A DNA stretch of 64,000 bases from Ampelocalamus luodianensis (GCA_036346255.1 CM070629.1:7507001-7571000), one strand, 5' to 3'; positions 35,867 through 48,260 are shown, counted from the stretch's first letter. Translations and numbers: made by a program. Notes: generated by a model from the sequence alone, not told the origin.

Positions 35867-37615
35867 ATGGACATGGCGCGGGAGGGGGAGGCCTACGAGT
35901 ACGAGTTCGACCTCGAGAACCCCTTCACCAGCCCCGCCGACGAGCCGATCGCCAGCCTCCTCGACGCCGAGGGCCACCACTCGCCGTCCGTCTCCGCCGC
36001 CGCATCCGCCGCCCGCCGCGACGCCGCCGGCTTCATCTCCAAGGTGGGTGGCTCTTGTCCTGTGTTTCTTTCTTACGGACGGTCCCTCTCCTGTTTGTTG
36101 ATCTGATCAGCCTCGATCGGGCCAGGTACGGTACGACGGCGAGCTGGCCGTACACCCGCGGGTCGCCTACCTTGCGCTCAACTACGTGGATCGCTTCCTC
36201 TCCAAGCGCCAATTGCCCGTAAGAACGCGAAAGATGGAGTCTTTCTGCCAAGATTTGTGCAGGAATTCGCTCTGATCTGATCCCCATGGTTCCATGCAGT
36301 GCGAGCAGAAGCCATGGGCGCCGCGGCTGCTCGCCATCAGCTGCCTCTCTCTGGCCGCCAAGATGCAGCGCGTCGCCGCCGTCTCCATCGACGACATCCA
36401 AGTACTTAAGCGTACCTTTGTTTCTTCGCTTCGATTTCGTGAGGGATTTGTCTGGGGATTAGTTAAACAACGGCGCATGTGTTGTGGCGGCGTGGGTTGC
36501 AGAGGGACGAGGACTTCATGTTCGACGCGGCGACCATCCGGCGCATGGAGCGGGTGGTGCTGGGCGCGCTGGAGTGGCGGGCGCGCTCCGTCACGCCGCT
36601 CGCCTTCCTCGACTTCTTCCTCTCGGCGTGCTTCCCGCCGCCGCGGCACCCGCCTGTGCTCGCTGCCGTCAAGACGCGCGCCGTTGACCTCCTCCTCCGC
36701 TCCCAGCCCGGTACGTCCACGCCCTCGCCCACGCGCGCGCCAGCATGCCCAATGCGGCATCCAACACACGGCAAGGCTTCCCCCGTTAGATTCAGCGAGC
36801 GCTCAGCTGTTGGTTTCGTGCATTTTGCAGAGGTGAAGATGGCGGAGTTCTCGCCCTCCGTGGCGGCCGCCGCGGCGCTGCTCGCTGCCGCCGAAGAGGT
36901 CGCCGGCGCCCACCACCCCGCCTTCCGAGCCGGCGTCGCCGCTTGCCCCTCTGTAAATAGCGTGAGCATGATTTTATAGAATCGTACATCTTTGTTCCCA
37001 CTAAAGCCCCCCTTAATCTCCACTAATTTACGAGACAAACTCTTTCATGCCAAATACACTCCGGATGTTGTGGGAGAGGCGACTTTTGGTGTTCCAGTAA
37101 TTTACTACTCTTTAGCTTTTTTTAGTTATTTTCCTCGTGAAATGGAACAAACGGAACTACGGAACCGATCGACCCCTCCCCCGTAAAACTTTGCTGTTTT
37201 CTCACTTCTGGAATTAATAATTTCTCCTTCTCATAATTATTACGATCATCGTAGAAAACCCCTACATTTTGGATAATTACAGCAAGGCCCCTGATGCTGC
37301 TAAGTAGAGCATACTAATGTTTTGAAGAACTAATAGAGTACAAATGTAAGATCTGTAGAAACGGAGGGGGTTGGTGCTAACTTTTGCTGCATCTTCTCTG
37401 CCCAGGAGAAGCTGCGAGAGTGCGGCGAGGTGATGGCCGCGGCCTGCGGCGTCGGGCTCGGCCGGACGGCGATGAGCGACGACACGCCGGTGACGGTGCT
37501 CGGCCACCACCACAGCGCCAGCTCCGAGAGCGAGCGGACCGTCGGATCGGCGCGGCGAAGAAGCGCTGCATGGGCCCACCTTCCCAGTGGGGGTCGGCAT
37601 CCTCCGGCAGGGTGA
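35867..37615 (+). CDS. CYCD6;1-like: D-type cyclin, CYCD6 type (cyclin-D6-1-like), altered C-terminus
   Basis: Six exons: 35867-36043, 36126-36218, 36300-36401, 36503-36710, 36831-36961 and 37406-37615, all with GT-AG introns, giving 306 residues. The N-terminus is EYEFDLENPFTSPADEP, as in cereal cyclin-D6. The cyclin box spans roughly residues 50-190 (LALNYVDRFLSKRQLP, LAISCLSLAAKMQ), and the C-terminal fold includes EVKMAEFSPSVAAAAALLAA and LRECGEVMAAA. No LxCxE retinoblastoma-binding motif is seen near the N-terminus, as reported for this subclass. D cyclins activate CDKs at G1/S in the nucleus; in Arabidopsis CYCD6;1 drives formative root divisions. Near 37555 the frame appears shifted: the family tail KKRCMGPPSQWG is readable in another frame, so the predicted end is a different stretch rich in Arg and Ala. 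The first ATG was chosen; 35873 is an alternative. Confidence 0.88.
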
Positions 37616-40600
37616 GAGGCTCAAGCAGCTTGCGACAGCTGGAAGAGTTGGAAATTTACTCTTGCCCTCTTCTCTTTTATTTTTTCCCCTTTCCTTTTCT
37701 TTTTAATTCTTTTTTCTATTTTAATCTTGTCGAGGTAAAGCAGGGATGGAGAGAGTTGGTGGCGGTAGCTGTCATTTAATTGCCTTTTGCCTGCCTTTTT
37801 TTTTCACTTGTGGGGGCCTAGTTGTGGTAATTTTTGCGGCAGCGCTAGATGTGAGACTGGATGGATTATATTGGGGATGAGAGGGGAAATAACGAAGTGA
37901 TATTGCGGAAAATAAAACCAAAAAATATGTTCACCATTACTCCCTTCGGTTTAATATTCTCTGTGCTTTTATATGCATGTTTTCATTATTAGAGCAGATC
38001 CATTTCCTAAATAATTATCAACATTGGCTGAATATATATTGAGATCCTACCTATGTGGGACACTGTAGTTACATTTGAGAATACCCTTTTTGTTTTGGGT
38101 TTTTAAGGGGGAAAAAAGAATACAAGATCCCAAACGAAGAGATTGGTCAACGGAGGTACGGAGGAATGCGACGTGTCAGGGCGGAAGGAGGCAGCCTTGT
38201 ACTTTACCTTTCCCGACTGACCGACCGCTAGATGCGCGCCACGTGGAAGCATGGCCGCATCACGGCCTTCGCTCGCGTGCAGGCCCCCCCACCCTGTCCC
38301 TCGTGGGCTCCCGCCTCGTGCATGCAGCCTGCATGGTGCTGTACGCAGCCCCCCCCCCCCGCCCCAATTCCCATACGTACGTGGAGTATATCGTACTCGT
38401 AATATTACCGATAGTCGTACACGCGTATGTATTTTATTATGTAGATACGTTAGTACACAACCAAACATGACATCGCACGAGTAGGTAGGCTCTGCAGCAA
38501 ACATCCTGACATGTGGGCCCCCGGTGTTTGGTCTCACTCGGAGGTTGCTGGGTCCACGGCGAATTGATTTCACGTACGGTAGCTAGCGTGGAGAGAGAAG
38601 AATGGGTGGCACATCACACCACACATGTGCCAGCCAATGGATATGTTGCGGGCCTTGCGGCAACGCTCGCTTGAACGATCCAATGTTTTTGCTTTCTCGC
38701 TCTTCTCCTTTTCGAGGAGACTGTTGGAGCGAACGTTAGGACGTGACATTTGCCTCCATGAGTTCATGTGATGAGTGCTGTGTCGCATACGGCGCTGTGT
38801 GTGGCGTAGCGCCTCCTTTTCCACCCGAAATCGCGTGGCAATCGCGTTGACGTGCGGGGGTAGGGTGGTGGCGGGCTTTACTCGAGTGCCATCTATTGCT
38901 CGTGCCGCCGGCATGTTCTGCTCTGGCTGCTGTGTAATAAAAATCGCCAACTGGGTCGGTGAGTGGCGCCATGTATGTATGTGTGGTCAAATCATGGTGT
39001 TGGAGACCTTTGAAGTCGTGGTAGCTTAGGTGCCATTTGGATTAACATTTGTTGAATTGTAAGTATGGTCAGATTTTCTCGTCGCTTAACTTTTGAGTGA
39101 TTCGATTCGATTCGATTGGTACGTAAAACTTGATAGGTTAGCGTGACCTTAGGCTCCGAAACTAATTAATGTCATGTTGTTAGTTTTGTTGAGTGGAAAG
39201 TGGTATAGAACTAGGAGAGATGGATTTTATACTAGTACATTTGGTTATTGGAAGGGGTACCATAGTGAGGATTCACCTAGTCCTCGTATTATGTACGGTT
39301 TTCTTGGGAGTTAACGCTCTGTCTACAAGAGTAAAAACAATGTGCTCCTAAGGAGGACAAGAAAGGACGAACTCTCCGTGGATGGAGTAGTGAGTGCACA
39401 ATGGTGTCAATTCGTCCATCAGGTTCGGGTCTCACTACTGTTCTAAACTAATCTTCTTCCAACTTTTCTTTATTAAGGGCCACGACAAGAATCAGAGACT
39501 AGATACTTTTTTTTGGAGGTAGAGAATAAAGACGACTTTTTTTCTCTTGTGGTGCCGACACGAACCAACAATCGATTGAGCAACAAACACAGACTGCTAG
39601 TCTTACTTTATGTTATGAAAATTTAGTAACAAATCTAGGACAAATAAGTCGATTTGACCGCGTAACAATCACATTTGTCTAAATTTCAACATTCAACTGC
39701 GAAATCAGGTAACCAACACTCCCCCCACCTATCAAAACCGATTATATTACCTCCTCAGACCATTCCATCCTGGTTTTGGTCTGATGTGGCAGCGGTTTTG
39801 AGTGCTTGAATAGACGTGGCCATGAGTCAGCAAAGCATGTTGAACACGCTGGTGATGATTCGGCAAAAATAATTCTCGCCCGCGGTGTACATGACCCAGT
39901 GCCCGAGCTCCGACTCCTCTCCCCCTCCTCCCACGTGGCTCATCGGCTGTGACCTGCTTTCACTCGAAAACAGGACCAACTTCTAAACACAGAGCCTCCA
40001 CAACGGTCATCCTGCACCTCAAGATGACGACTCAACTGACGAACACCCAACTCTTTGGGCCTCTTCAACGACTGGCTAGGTACTCATCAAGACTATGGGC
40101 CACAACGAACGTCCCCAACAGCGCAACTTGGCTGGGCCCACTCCGCAAGCAGGTCGAACGACAAACATACACTGATGAGGCGACGGAGCTGGAAATCGGC
40201 GGTTCATGAACCACTGATGATGGATCCGGGGAGGAAAGGCGGGAAGCTCCAGACCTAGTGGTGAGAAGGACTCCCGGGCGATGGCGATCTGGAGGGTTTG
40301 TGGGGGGAATCCGGAATCGGCGAGGTTGGATGCTACCGAGCGACGACGAATGGTGGTGGATCTAGGGATGGGGTGGGGAGGCACCAGTCCGAAAGGTGGG
40401 GGTGTCGCCATCCTGGTCACATGTGGCGACACCGACCTGAAGCGGGTTAGGGCTAGGTGGACACCGTTGGTGACCAGAGAGCGCCCAACTCTTCATATTC
40501 GATGAGGCTGGAGCCAACTTAGGGACGCCCACCATGACGGAGGTTCGCAGTGAAGACCAGCTAGAGAGTCGGAATGCTTGCGTCCACCTTGCGCGGCAGT

Positions 40601-40889
40601 GTCGACCCGAGGCAGGTCTGGGCCGTCAGTGGCCTGCGAGTGACTAGCTCTTCATATCCGGCGACGTCGGACCAAACTCGATGATGTGAACATTGGAGAA
40701 CCGCAAAGCCTATGCCCCCCGCGCATGGTGCTGACTTGAAGTAGGACGGGGACGATGTCGGGTCCGCGTCGCTAGCCTACGTCGTATACGCTCACGCGGC
40801 GCCGATGCCATGCCCGAATCGACCTCACACAGTCCGAGTCTCCCAGGTATGGCGGCGATCAACAACAACAACAAAAAAATCGGATCTGG
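37616..40889. other. Intergenic region right of the cyclin gene
   Basis: This holds the cyclin 3' end followed by unassigned DNA. The block 39890-40890 is GC-rich and unlike its surroundings, with several short ORFs but no domain I recognise. It abuts the broken end of the copia element. It may be part of an unrecognised transposon or a captured gene fragment. Confidence 0.45.
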
Positions 40890-42430
40890 CGAAAGGAGGG
40901 GGCTGCAGTTGATGTATACTTCAGATATCTCAATATCCACTTTACTGTTATCCAGTGTTGTGTGGTTGGTGCATGAAGAAACTATCAGGCTTTGTTAACT
41001 GAATATGCAATATCAGGACGTGTCAATGTAAGATACTGAAGTGCACCAACAATACTCCTGTATCTTGTTGTGTCGCCTAATTGAAGTGGTTCACCGACTG
41101 TTAGCGAAAGTTTTTCTTAAGAAGACAATGGTGTGTAACTGGTTTGCAATTTTGCATTCCAACTCGAGATAACAAATATGAGGTATATTTGGACTGTGAC
41201 AGATGTAGTCTAGTGTTGTCCTTAGCCACTTCAATGCCTAAGAAGTAATGAAGATCTCCAAGATCCTTTAAAGCAAATTCAGCCTGTAGATCACCAAGTA
41301 GCCTTTTGATTTCTTCATTGGTAGATCATGTAATTATGATGTCATCAACATAGATAAGCAAACAAACAACAACACCTCCATTGTTATAGATAAATAATGT
41401 TGTGTTAGCTTGAGATGGCCTGAACCCAAGTTCCTGTAATTTAGAACTTAGCCTGGAATACCATGCACATGGTGTTTGTTTTAGCCCATATATTGCTTTG
41501 TCAAGTTTGCACACATAATTCTGACAATGCTTATCATCATAGCCTGGTGGTTGGCTCATATAAACTTCCTCTTCTAGAAGACCATGCAAGAACTCATTCT
41601 GCACATCAAGTTGACAAAGCATCCATCCCCGAGAGACAACAATGGAGACGATGAGCCAAATGGTTGCTGACCACTGGACTGAACGTGTCCTCATAATCAA
41701 CTCCATAGCGCTGCTAAAAGCCTTTTGCAACTAACCGAGCTTTGTACCTGTCGATACTACCATCAGCTTTGTGTTTGATCTTGTAGACCCATTTACAATC
41801 AATGATATCCCCCCTCTGAGGAGGAACCAAATGCCATGTAAAATTTTGAAATAAGGCTCTGTGTTCCTCATCCATAGCATGCCGCCAGCAAGAATCGGCA
41901 AGAGCAGCCTCAAGACTAGATGGTTCTTCAGGAGTACACCAAAAAAGTGTACCGTATCGTGCCATCAGTATATACTTTTGGTACACGAATGTTGTTGCGT
42001 GCTCTAGTAACCACACCAGACGGTACCACCATAGGTAAAGGAGGAGCAGAAGCTTCTGACTCAGTGTCACTCATGGCTGTTGAAGGAACTGCCGCGGCAG
42101 CTGCTGCAAGGTGAGAAGGAGCGGTCGGTAGGGACATGACAGAGGGCGCAATTGTCACAAAAGGTGACAAGCCGACAGCTCCAGGGGTAGCATCATCCGA
42201 AGACTATTCACCATCATCATCTGGAGTCTGATCATCAGTAGCAGGCTGCAACAACATGTTAGATGGCAAGGAAATAGAATGTTCATTAGTATGTTGGTCA
42301 TCTAAGATGATAGGTGTGGATAAAGGACGACGGTCGGCTGAAGACGAAAGATGAGACAAAGGAAAAATCTCCTCATCAAAGTTGGCATCACGTGATATGT
42401 AGACATGTCCAGTGGATATGTCTAGGCATT
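40890..42430 (-). pseudogene. Copia reverse transcriptase, 3' truncated
   Basis: The minus strand shows DCKWVYKIKHKADGSIDRYK and ARLVAKGF at 41800-41715. The next frame has LDVQNEFLHGLLEEEVYMSQ (QPPGY follows), LDKAIYGLKQ and the catalytic YVDDIIIT at 41330. Later pieces, ALQYLTLTRPDIAYSVN and WILRYL, reach about 40900. Stops and shifts lie near 41715, 41640 and 40995. The connection segment toward integrase is serine- and proline-rich. Confidence 0.85.
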
Positions 42431-42479
42431 TATATCCCTTGTGGAGACTACTGTACCCTAGAAAAACACATCGTCAAGA

Positions 42480-43750
42480 TTAGAACTGAAGTTTTTGAAT
42501 GTTGTACGGCCGGAGATGCGGCCAACATGCACACCCAAAAATCTTAAGAAACAAATAATTTGGTGCTTGACCAAATAAGCGTTCAAGTGGAGAGACAAAA
42601 TTAAGAATTTTACTAGAGAGCCTGTTTATGAGAAAGGTGACAGTGAGGAAGGTTGAGTCCAGAACTTGAGAGGTATAGAGGAATGAGCTAAGAGAGCTAA
42701 GCCAACTTCCACAATATGGCAATGTTTGCGTGCGGCCGAACCGTTTTGCTGATGAGTGTGAGGATAGGAAACTTAATGAGTAATACCGATTTGCTTGAAA
42801 AAAAAAATTAAGTTTGCGATATTCTCCTCCCCCAATCAGTTTGAACATGAATAATTTTCTTATTGAGCAAACGTTCAGCATGTTTTTGGAACTCAAGAAA
42901 GACAGGCATGACATCAGATTTATTCTTTAAAAGATAAATCAATGAGAATTTGCTAAACCGACATAATATTTGTATCCCTCAACAGATGTAGGGGCAGGTC
43001 CCCAAACATCAGAGAAAACAAGATCTAAAGGAGCAGAGGGTACACGATTCGACAAGGAATAAGGTAATTGATAACTCTTGGCATGTTGACAAACATCATA
43101 AACCGAGACTTTATTTGATGTATTTGAACAAGGTAAATTGTGACGTCTAAGAATTTGTTGAACAACTAAAGAAGAAGGGTGACCAAAACGACTATGCCAA
43201 CTCTCTTGAGTGGGTGTAGTGACTAAAAGGCTTGCTTGCTATTATATTTCTTGTGTGGAGATTGAAGTGGATAGAGTCCTCCTTCACATTTGTCATGAAG
43301 TAGAACCTTCTTCATTTCTTGATCCTTAACAAGAAAATGATTGGAATGAAATTCAATAAAAACATTATTGCCAGAAGCAAGGCGATGAACTAAGACAAGG
43401 TTTTTGGTTACTCTAGGAATATGCGGAATGTTCTTAAGGCAAAATTCTTGTCTAGAGTTAGAGATAATGGATTGGCCAACATGACCAATGAACATACCTG
43501 TTCCATTCGCAATCTGAACATGATCACGTCCATTATATTTTTCCTGAACTGATAACGTGTCAGGATTATTGGTAATATGATCAGTAGCCCTAGAATCTGC
43601 ATACCAATTTGTGTCAACACCATATGAGTTAGTGTTAGCCTAAGTTTCAATTCTCGGTTCATCATTCTGATATGCATGATCAAACCGATGCTAGCACTTC
43701 GGTGCAGCTTGTCCCATCTTGCCGCAGAGTTGGTATGTAGGTCAATTACT
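42480..43750 (-). pseudogene. Copia zinc knuckle, protease and integrase remnants
   Basis: On the minus strand a degraded zinc knuckle (QLCGKMGQAAPKC) lies at about 43740-43695. The protease motif DSGATDHIT is at about 43600. The GAG-pre-integrase part (LHDKCEGGLYPL) is at about 43275. Integrase core pieces (SDVWGPAPTS, QTDWGGEY) are at about 43000-42820, followed by the ERLFGQAPNY and FGCACWPHLRPYN region at 42570-42490. Several frame changes separate these. Confidence 0.8.
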
Positions 43751-44040
43751 GCTAGAGCTTGAATTATTGTTCATGTGTTATCGTTTGCCACTATATCCTT
43801 GGCGTTCATTGTAATATCATAGTTTTTCAGGCCTTTTTGAAAGTTTTCAAAATCAAAATAACCATTTAGTTTTGTTGAATTGCTAAACCTTAACTTGGAG
43901 ATTTTGGAGTTTAGAAACATCTTAATATGAATTAATCAAACTTCAATTAATTTAGATTGGTTTATCTTGAGTTGTTGGAGTTCTCTGGTGCTTGGAATCC
44001 CCTTTATCTGTCTGTTCCTCCTCCCCACGCACCCGCGCCT

Positions 44041-44245
44041 TCAATCCTTATGAGCTGTCCGATCGAGTTTGAACGACCCGATCTCGTTTGCGCGTTCGCC
44101 CAATCTGAACATTCTCAATCCTTGTGAGCCATCCGATCTCGTTTGCGCGTTCGCCCAGTCCGAACGTTCCCAATTCTTGTGAGTCGTTCGATCAAGTTTC
44201 AACGGCCCGGTCTCATTTGCACGTTCGCCCAACCCGAACATGATG
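44041..44245 (+). repeat. Imperfect tandem repeat, about 74-bp unit, three copies
   Basis: Units start at 44041, 44115 and 44171 and share AATCCTTGTGAG, CGATC, TCGTTTGCGCGTTCGCCCA and GAAC. The middle unit lacks about 18 bp. A fourth, partial unit starts near 44950. Confidence 0.8.
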
Positions 44246-45011
44246 AACTCGAAGGTCCTATTTTTGGTCCGATCTTTCGATGAGAACGATAAGTTCGGTA
44301 GGCGTCGCCCAACTCTCACGATCCTAGCTACGAACACGCAAGGCTCGAAACCACGCAATCGCTGAACTACTCGACAAGTCGTTATCAACCGTGCACGAAT
44401 ACCCGGTTGACCTGATCACGAAGATCGATTCCTGCATACACCGAAGAAGCACACAAGAACAAGATAAATAAACAATCTGAAATTGCGAATATGATGAAAT
44501 ACTTGATAAATTAGGATTTTGAAGCGGTATTATGGCTAGTCTAGTCGACACAAGCCAATACACGAAGTTGCATAGAAGCTAACTTTTAACTAAACAAAAT
44601 CTAAGGAATTAGAGGGGAGGCAGCCACTATCTATAGGAGGAGGGAGAGGCGGCGTGGGTACTATTCACATATGAACAATACCACATGAACAGTAACCCTA
44701 GGTTGCCATATGGGCCAGGGAGGTGGCCAGCCCAAATATCTTAAAGTGGTAGCTGTTCTTTGGACCCAATAATTGATACAAGTCACTCGGCCCAATGTAA
44801 GGTGACGCAGCACCAAATATAAGTGAAGCGAATTCATCGGCACGTTAGAGTAGCATTTGCCGCAGCCGAATCGATGGCAGTCGAATCGCCCGATTGGAGG
44901 TGGAGTAGTGGTCGTATCCGAAGGGTTGATGTCCTCATCAGAACATCCCCAATCCTTGTGAGCCGTCCGATTAGAATCGAACAGTCTTCATCCCCTCGAC
45001 CTTCCTTTTGG

Positions 45012-45155
45012 TCGCAACCGCTCTTTTGCAAAGACCACCCTCTTTGATCGCAACCGCCCTTTTTGTAAAGACGACCCTCTCGGTTGCAACCGCCCTTTTT
45101 GCAAAGACCACCCTCTTGGTTGCAACCGCCCTTTTTGAAAAAACAACCCTCCTCC
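45012..45155 (+). repeat. 36-bp tandem repeat, four copies
   Basis: Units start at 45012, 45048, 45084 and 45120, exactly 36 bp apart, each reading TTGCAACCGCCCTTTTTGCA or close to it, then AAGACCACCCTCT. Because 36 is divisible by three, the overlapping ORF shows a false 12-residue repeat (VATALFxKTTLL). Confidence 0.88.
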
Positions 45156-46200
45156 TCAGGACCTCCTTCTCTTTGGTCATGACCTCCCTCTCGGTCACGA
45201 CCCACTTCTTGGTTTCGACCAGCCCCGCTCGTGAGCCCCCTGCTCACCTTCTCCTTTCTCTCATCGCGTCACGACTGCGGCGAAGGTCCTTGCATACTAA
45301 ATGATATTGTGTCGCATTAAATGTTGTCACCTCCACCGTACCCGTTTTCTCTTTGGTCTCCTCCGTCACCTACCCCAATCCCCTCCCTCACCTGCTGGCA
45401 CTGCGCCCATGTCATGCGGCCGCGAATCCCGCTCCATCGCCCTGGTCATCTTCCACCTCCGCCCGTGTCAGCACCGCACGCTCTCGCCGCTCGGGTCAGC
45501 GCCGGGCGTGCACTTCGCACCAGCTCACCTGCTCCTATCGCTCTCATTAAATGTGACGTCCTCTGTTGTACCCGCACAGTCCCCCCTCCAGACCTCCCTG
45601 CGCCTATATAAAAGCACCAGGGTAGCCCTTTTACCCTCTTTGTTGTTTCTCACTCAACACACTCTTCCTCCTGCTCCCGACCTCCTCCGTTCAAGCTCCA
45701 ACTTGAGTGGTTCAACTTTATATCTTCATCTAAAATCTTGAACCTTCCTTTTCAGCTCTTGTTTGATTCTTTCGTTGGGGTTTCATTTGTGATTGTTTTA
45801 TTTACTTGGTTCCTTTCGCGCGTGTAGAATCCGGCTGCTCTGAAGAGTTCGTGGATCCAATGACATCTACCGAAGCCTTTCAACTCTTCAGTGAAGGCAA
45901 GTCGTAGACTTTTGATCATGTTGAACCCGATTTATAAAATTATATTGTTATACAAACCTGCATGGCTAATTGTATAAAAATAGTTTGGGAGATAGCTAAA
46001 CACCTACTTGACAGTATGCCTCCTTGAATAATTGTGTTGACATGTTAACATGTTCCCTTGGACACTATAGGAAGGGTAATCTTAGTTGGACATTGTTGTA
46101 ATACCAACCTGGGTATCGTTTATGCTTAAATGTGCTTTAGTTATACGCTGGTTTCTTGATTACTTACTCAAAGAATATTGAATTTGACTAATAGACTATG

Positions 46201-46285
46201 GAATTGTGGTGTGATGCCACTATTGTGCAACTGTGGTGTGAGATCACAGTTGTGTCGATTGTGGTGTGAGGCCGCGGTTAAAACT
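46201..46285 (+). repeat. 27-28-bp tandem repeat, three copies
   Basis: Units begin at GTGGTGTGA positions 46206, 46233 and 46261 and share a TTGTGGTGTGAG core. Confidence 0.7.
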
Positions 46286-46764
46286 TTTTGTGCCGTGGCA
46301 AGGGTTGCCATTTGGCTGGGTTGAACCCAAAAAAATTTTGTACTCAGGCGAATGGGCGGTGGTGAAGATGGGTGTGTGATGCACATTGGGATGTGATAGT
46401 CTCGTCTGAGCAGTCACTAAGGACTTAACCTTGTGCGCCATTGATCTGAGTCTTACCGTGCAACCACAAGTTGGTTCTGTGATGGTGGTGTGTGCTAATT
46501 CACATTGCGCAAGAGAGGGTCAGGAAGATAAAACCTTAGCGGGTAGAGCCGAGTTAAAACGGAGCTTTGAAAGAGCCTTGTGATAATCTTACCTTGATTC
46601 ACATGTCAAAGGAAGTGTGTGGTATATCAGGCGATTATGTCTTGTGGGTAAAGTGTACAACCTCTGCAGAGTGTAAAACTATTCGTATAGCCGTGTCACC
46701 GGTTATGGACAATGCCTGGTGATATCCCGCGAGGGGTAGTTTTTCTCAAAAAAAGAGAGAGAGA

Positions 46765-46830
46765 GTGGTCGTGAGCGACCAGGAGTGGTCGTGGGTGGAT
46801 CAGGAGTGGTCGTGGGTGACCACGAGTTGT
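46765..46830 (+). repeat. 20-21-bp tandem repeat, three copies
   Basis: AGTGGTCGTG recurs at about 46765, 46785 and 46806, each followed by GAGCGACC, GGTGGATC or GGTGACC. Confidence 0.75.
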
Positions 46831-47429
46831 CCGAAAAGTGAACAGGGTGTTCACAAGCTGTTTCAAAAGAACTGATTACTTATGTAGTACCCTTTCAACT
46901 TGTGTCTTGCAATCTACTAATTGTATTTGTTGTCAATACTGCTTTTCTGCAAATTAACCATAATATTATCCTTGTCAAGTCTTGCATGAATATTACTTGC
47001 ATACTTCTCCTTACGACTTGCTGAGTACATTCAAAAGTACTCATGGCATGTGCCCTCTGATTAAGTAGTCGAAGAAGAAGAACCAATGAACTCAGGATTC
47101 TATGAAGAGGAGTTTGTTGACGTCCCTGCGATCTAGGAAATGTCCTCCACTCGATAGCCTGTGGGCGAATCGAATGGCTTGTGCGAGTTATTTGTTACGC
47201 TGCCCTCTTTTGTTGTAAGCCCGTGTGGCAGACCTTGTAACAACCTTGATCGTAAGATCTTTTGCTATTAATATTAATTTGTCTGCTTCATCTTTGGTTT
47301 GTTGTATGGATATGATTCCATCTATGTTGTAACTGTGCGAGCTAGCGACTAATCTTGGAACTAGTTCGAAATGCACAGGGTTCTCGGGGTTGTATACCCA
47401 AGGTTCCGACATTCATGACTGCACCCTCC

Positions 47430-48260
47430 TCAGCCACGCCCGCGCCATTCGTGGTTGCCACCACAATTAGCAAAGCTTACTGAGAATCCAGAGAACTGAG
47501 TCATCGTGGAGTTTTGTTGATCCAGATGCATCTCAAAATTGAGAAGATGAGCATAAACATCACTGATAGTTAGAGCATCAGTTCTGGTCGTGATTGAAGT
47601 CACCAAAGGATTGTAGTCAACATCAAGTCCTGCGAGCAGATAGGAGATAAACTCTTCATCTCGAAGTGGATGACTGGTTGAAGCCAAAGTATCTGCTAGT
47701 GCCTTCGTCTTGGCAAAGTATGCTACTGTAGATAAATCGTTCTTGTGAGTATTGAAGAATTGCATGCGGATTTGAATCATCCACGCTCTGGACCGAGACG
47801 AGAACATACGTTTTAGAGCTCTCCATACTTCAATCGTCGATTCCAATAACAAGACATGCGATAGAATTTCAGGTGAAAGAGAAGAAAGCAATGTACTGGG
47901 GATAATTTGATCCTGTTGCATCCAAATATGATAATCCGGATTGGGGGCTTGTATTGTTTCTTCTCCAACGATCTGCGCCACTATCATTGTAGGAGCAGTA
48001 TTCTAGCCATCAACAAAGCCTAGCAGTCGCTGACCAAGAAGGTTGGGAGCAATCTGGGCTTTCCACATAAGATAATTTTCTTGGGACAATTTCATGCTGA
48101 TCAATTGCCCAAAGGATGGCGTCAGCAGCAAGCCTGTAACAGTGCTTAATGCTCCACTGAAGATGGAGTTTTCCGTGCCGTATGTCGCTGAGGAGGAGCT
48201 TGACGAAGACATGTCAATGTCAATGTAATCGTACGCCATGTCCTCGTGTGGCTCCGCCAC
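47430..48260 (-). pseudogene. Copia gag (UBN2-type) pseudogene
   Basis: Two pieces in different frames: 48260-48003 with a serine-rich N-terminus and KLSQENYLMWKAQI, ending at LLGFVDG and a stop; then 47987-47430 with WMQQDQIIPSTLLSSLSPEI, EVWRALKRMFSSRSRA, LADTLASTS and LLAGLDVDYNPLV. This is the usual order of the copia gag (UBN2/retrotran_gag) domain. The shift lies at about 47995. Confidence 0.85.

Larger units (their letters stand above)
43810..47411 (+). repeat. Solo LTR B (3602 bp, gypsy-type)
   Basis: It starts TGTAATATCATAG and ends GGTTCCGACA, with TTCAT at 43805-43809 and 47412-47416. The shared module CCTCTGCAGAGTGTAAAAC plus TATTCGTATAGCCGTG is at about 46641-46710. It has four internal tandem-repeat tracts (near 44041, 45012, 46206 and 46765). 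No gypsy coding sequence adjoins it. Confidence 0.88.
40890..48260 (-). mobile_element. Decayed Ty1/copia retrotransposon, split by solo LTR B
   Basis: Read on the minus strand the order is gag (48260-47430), zinc knuckle (about 43745-43690), protease, GAG-pre-integrase, integrase (43683-42480), reverse transcriptase (42070-40890). Integrase before reverse transcriptase defines Ty1/copia. Removing solo LTR B (43810-47411) and one TTCAT copy joins the gag end to the knuckle. The element is cut at about 40890 within the end of reverse transcriptase, with no RNase H. No LTR or primer site is visible to the right of gag. Confidence 0.88.

Noticed and set aside
36182..36769. 195-codon minus-strand ORF opposite the cyclin
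   Set aside because: It is a shadow of GC-rich cyclin exons and spans their introns.
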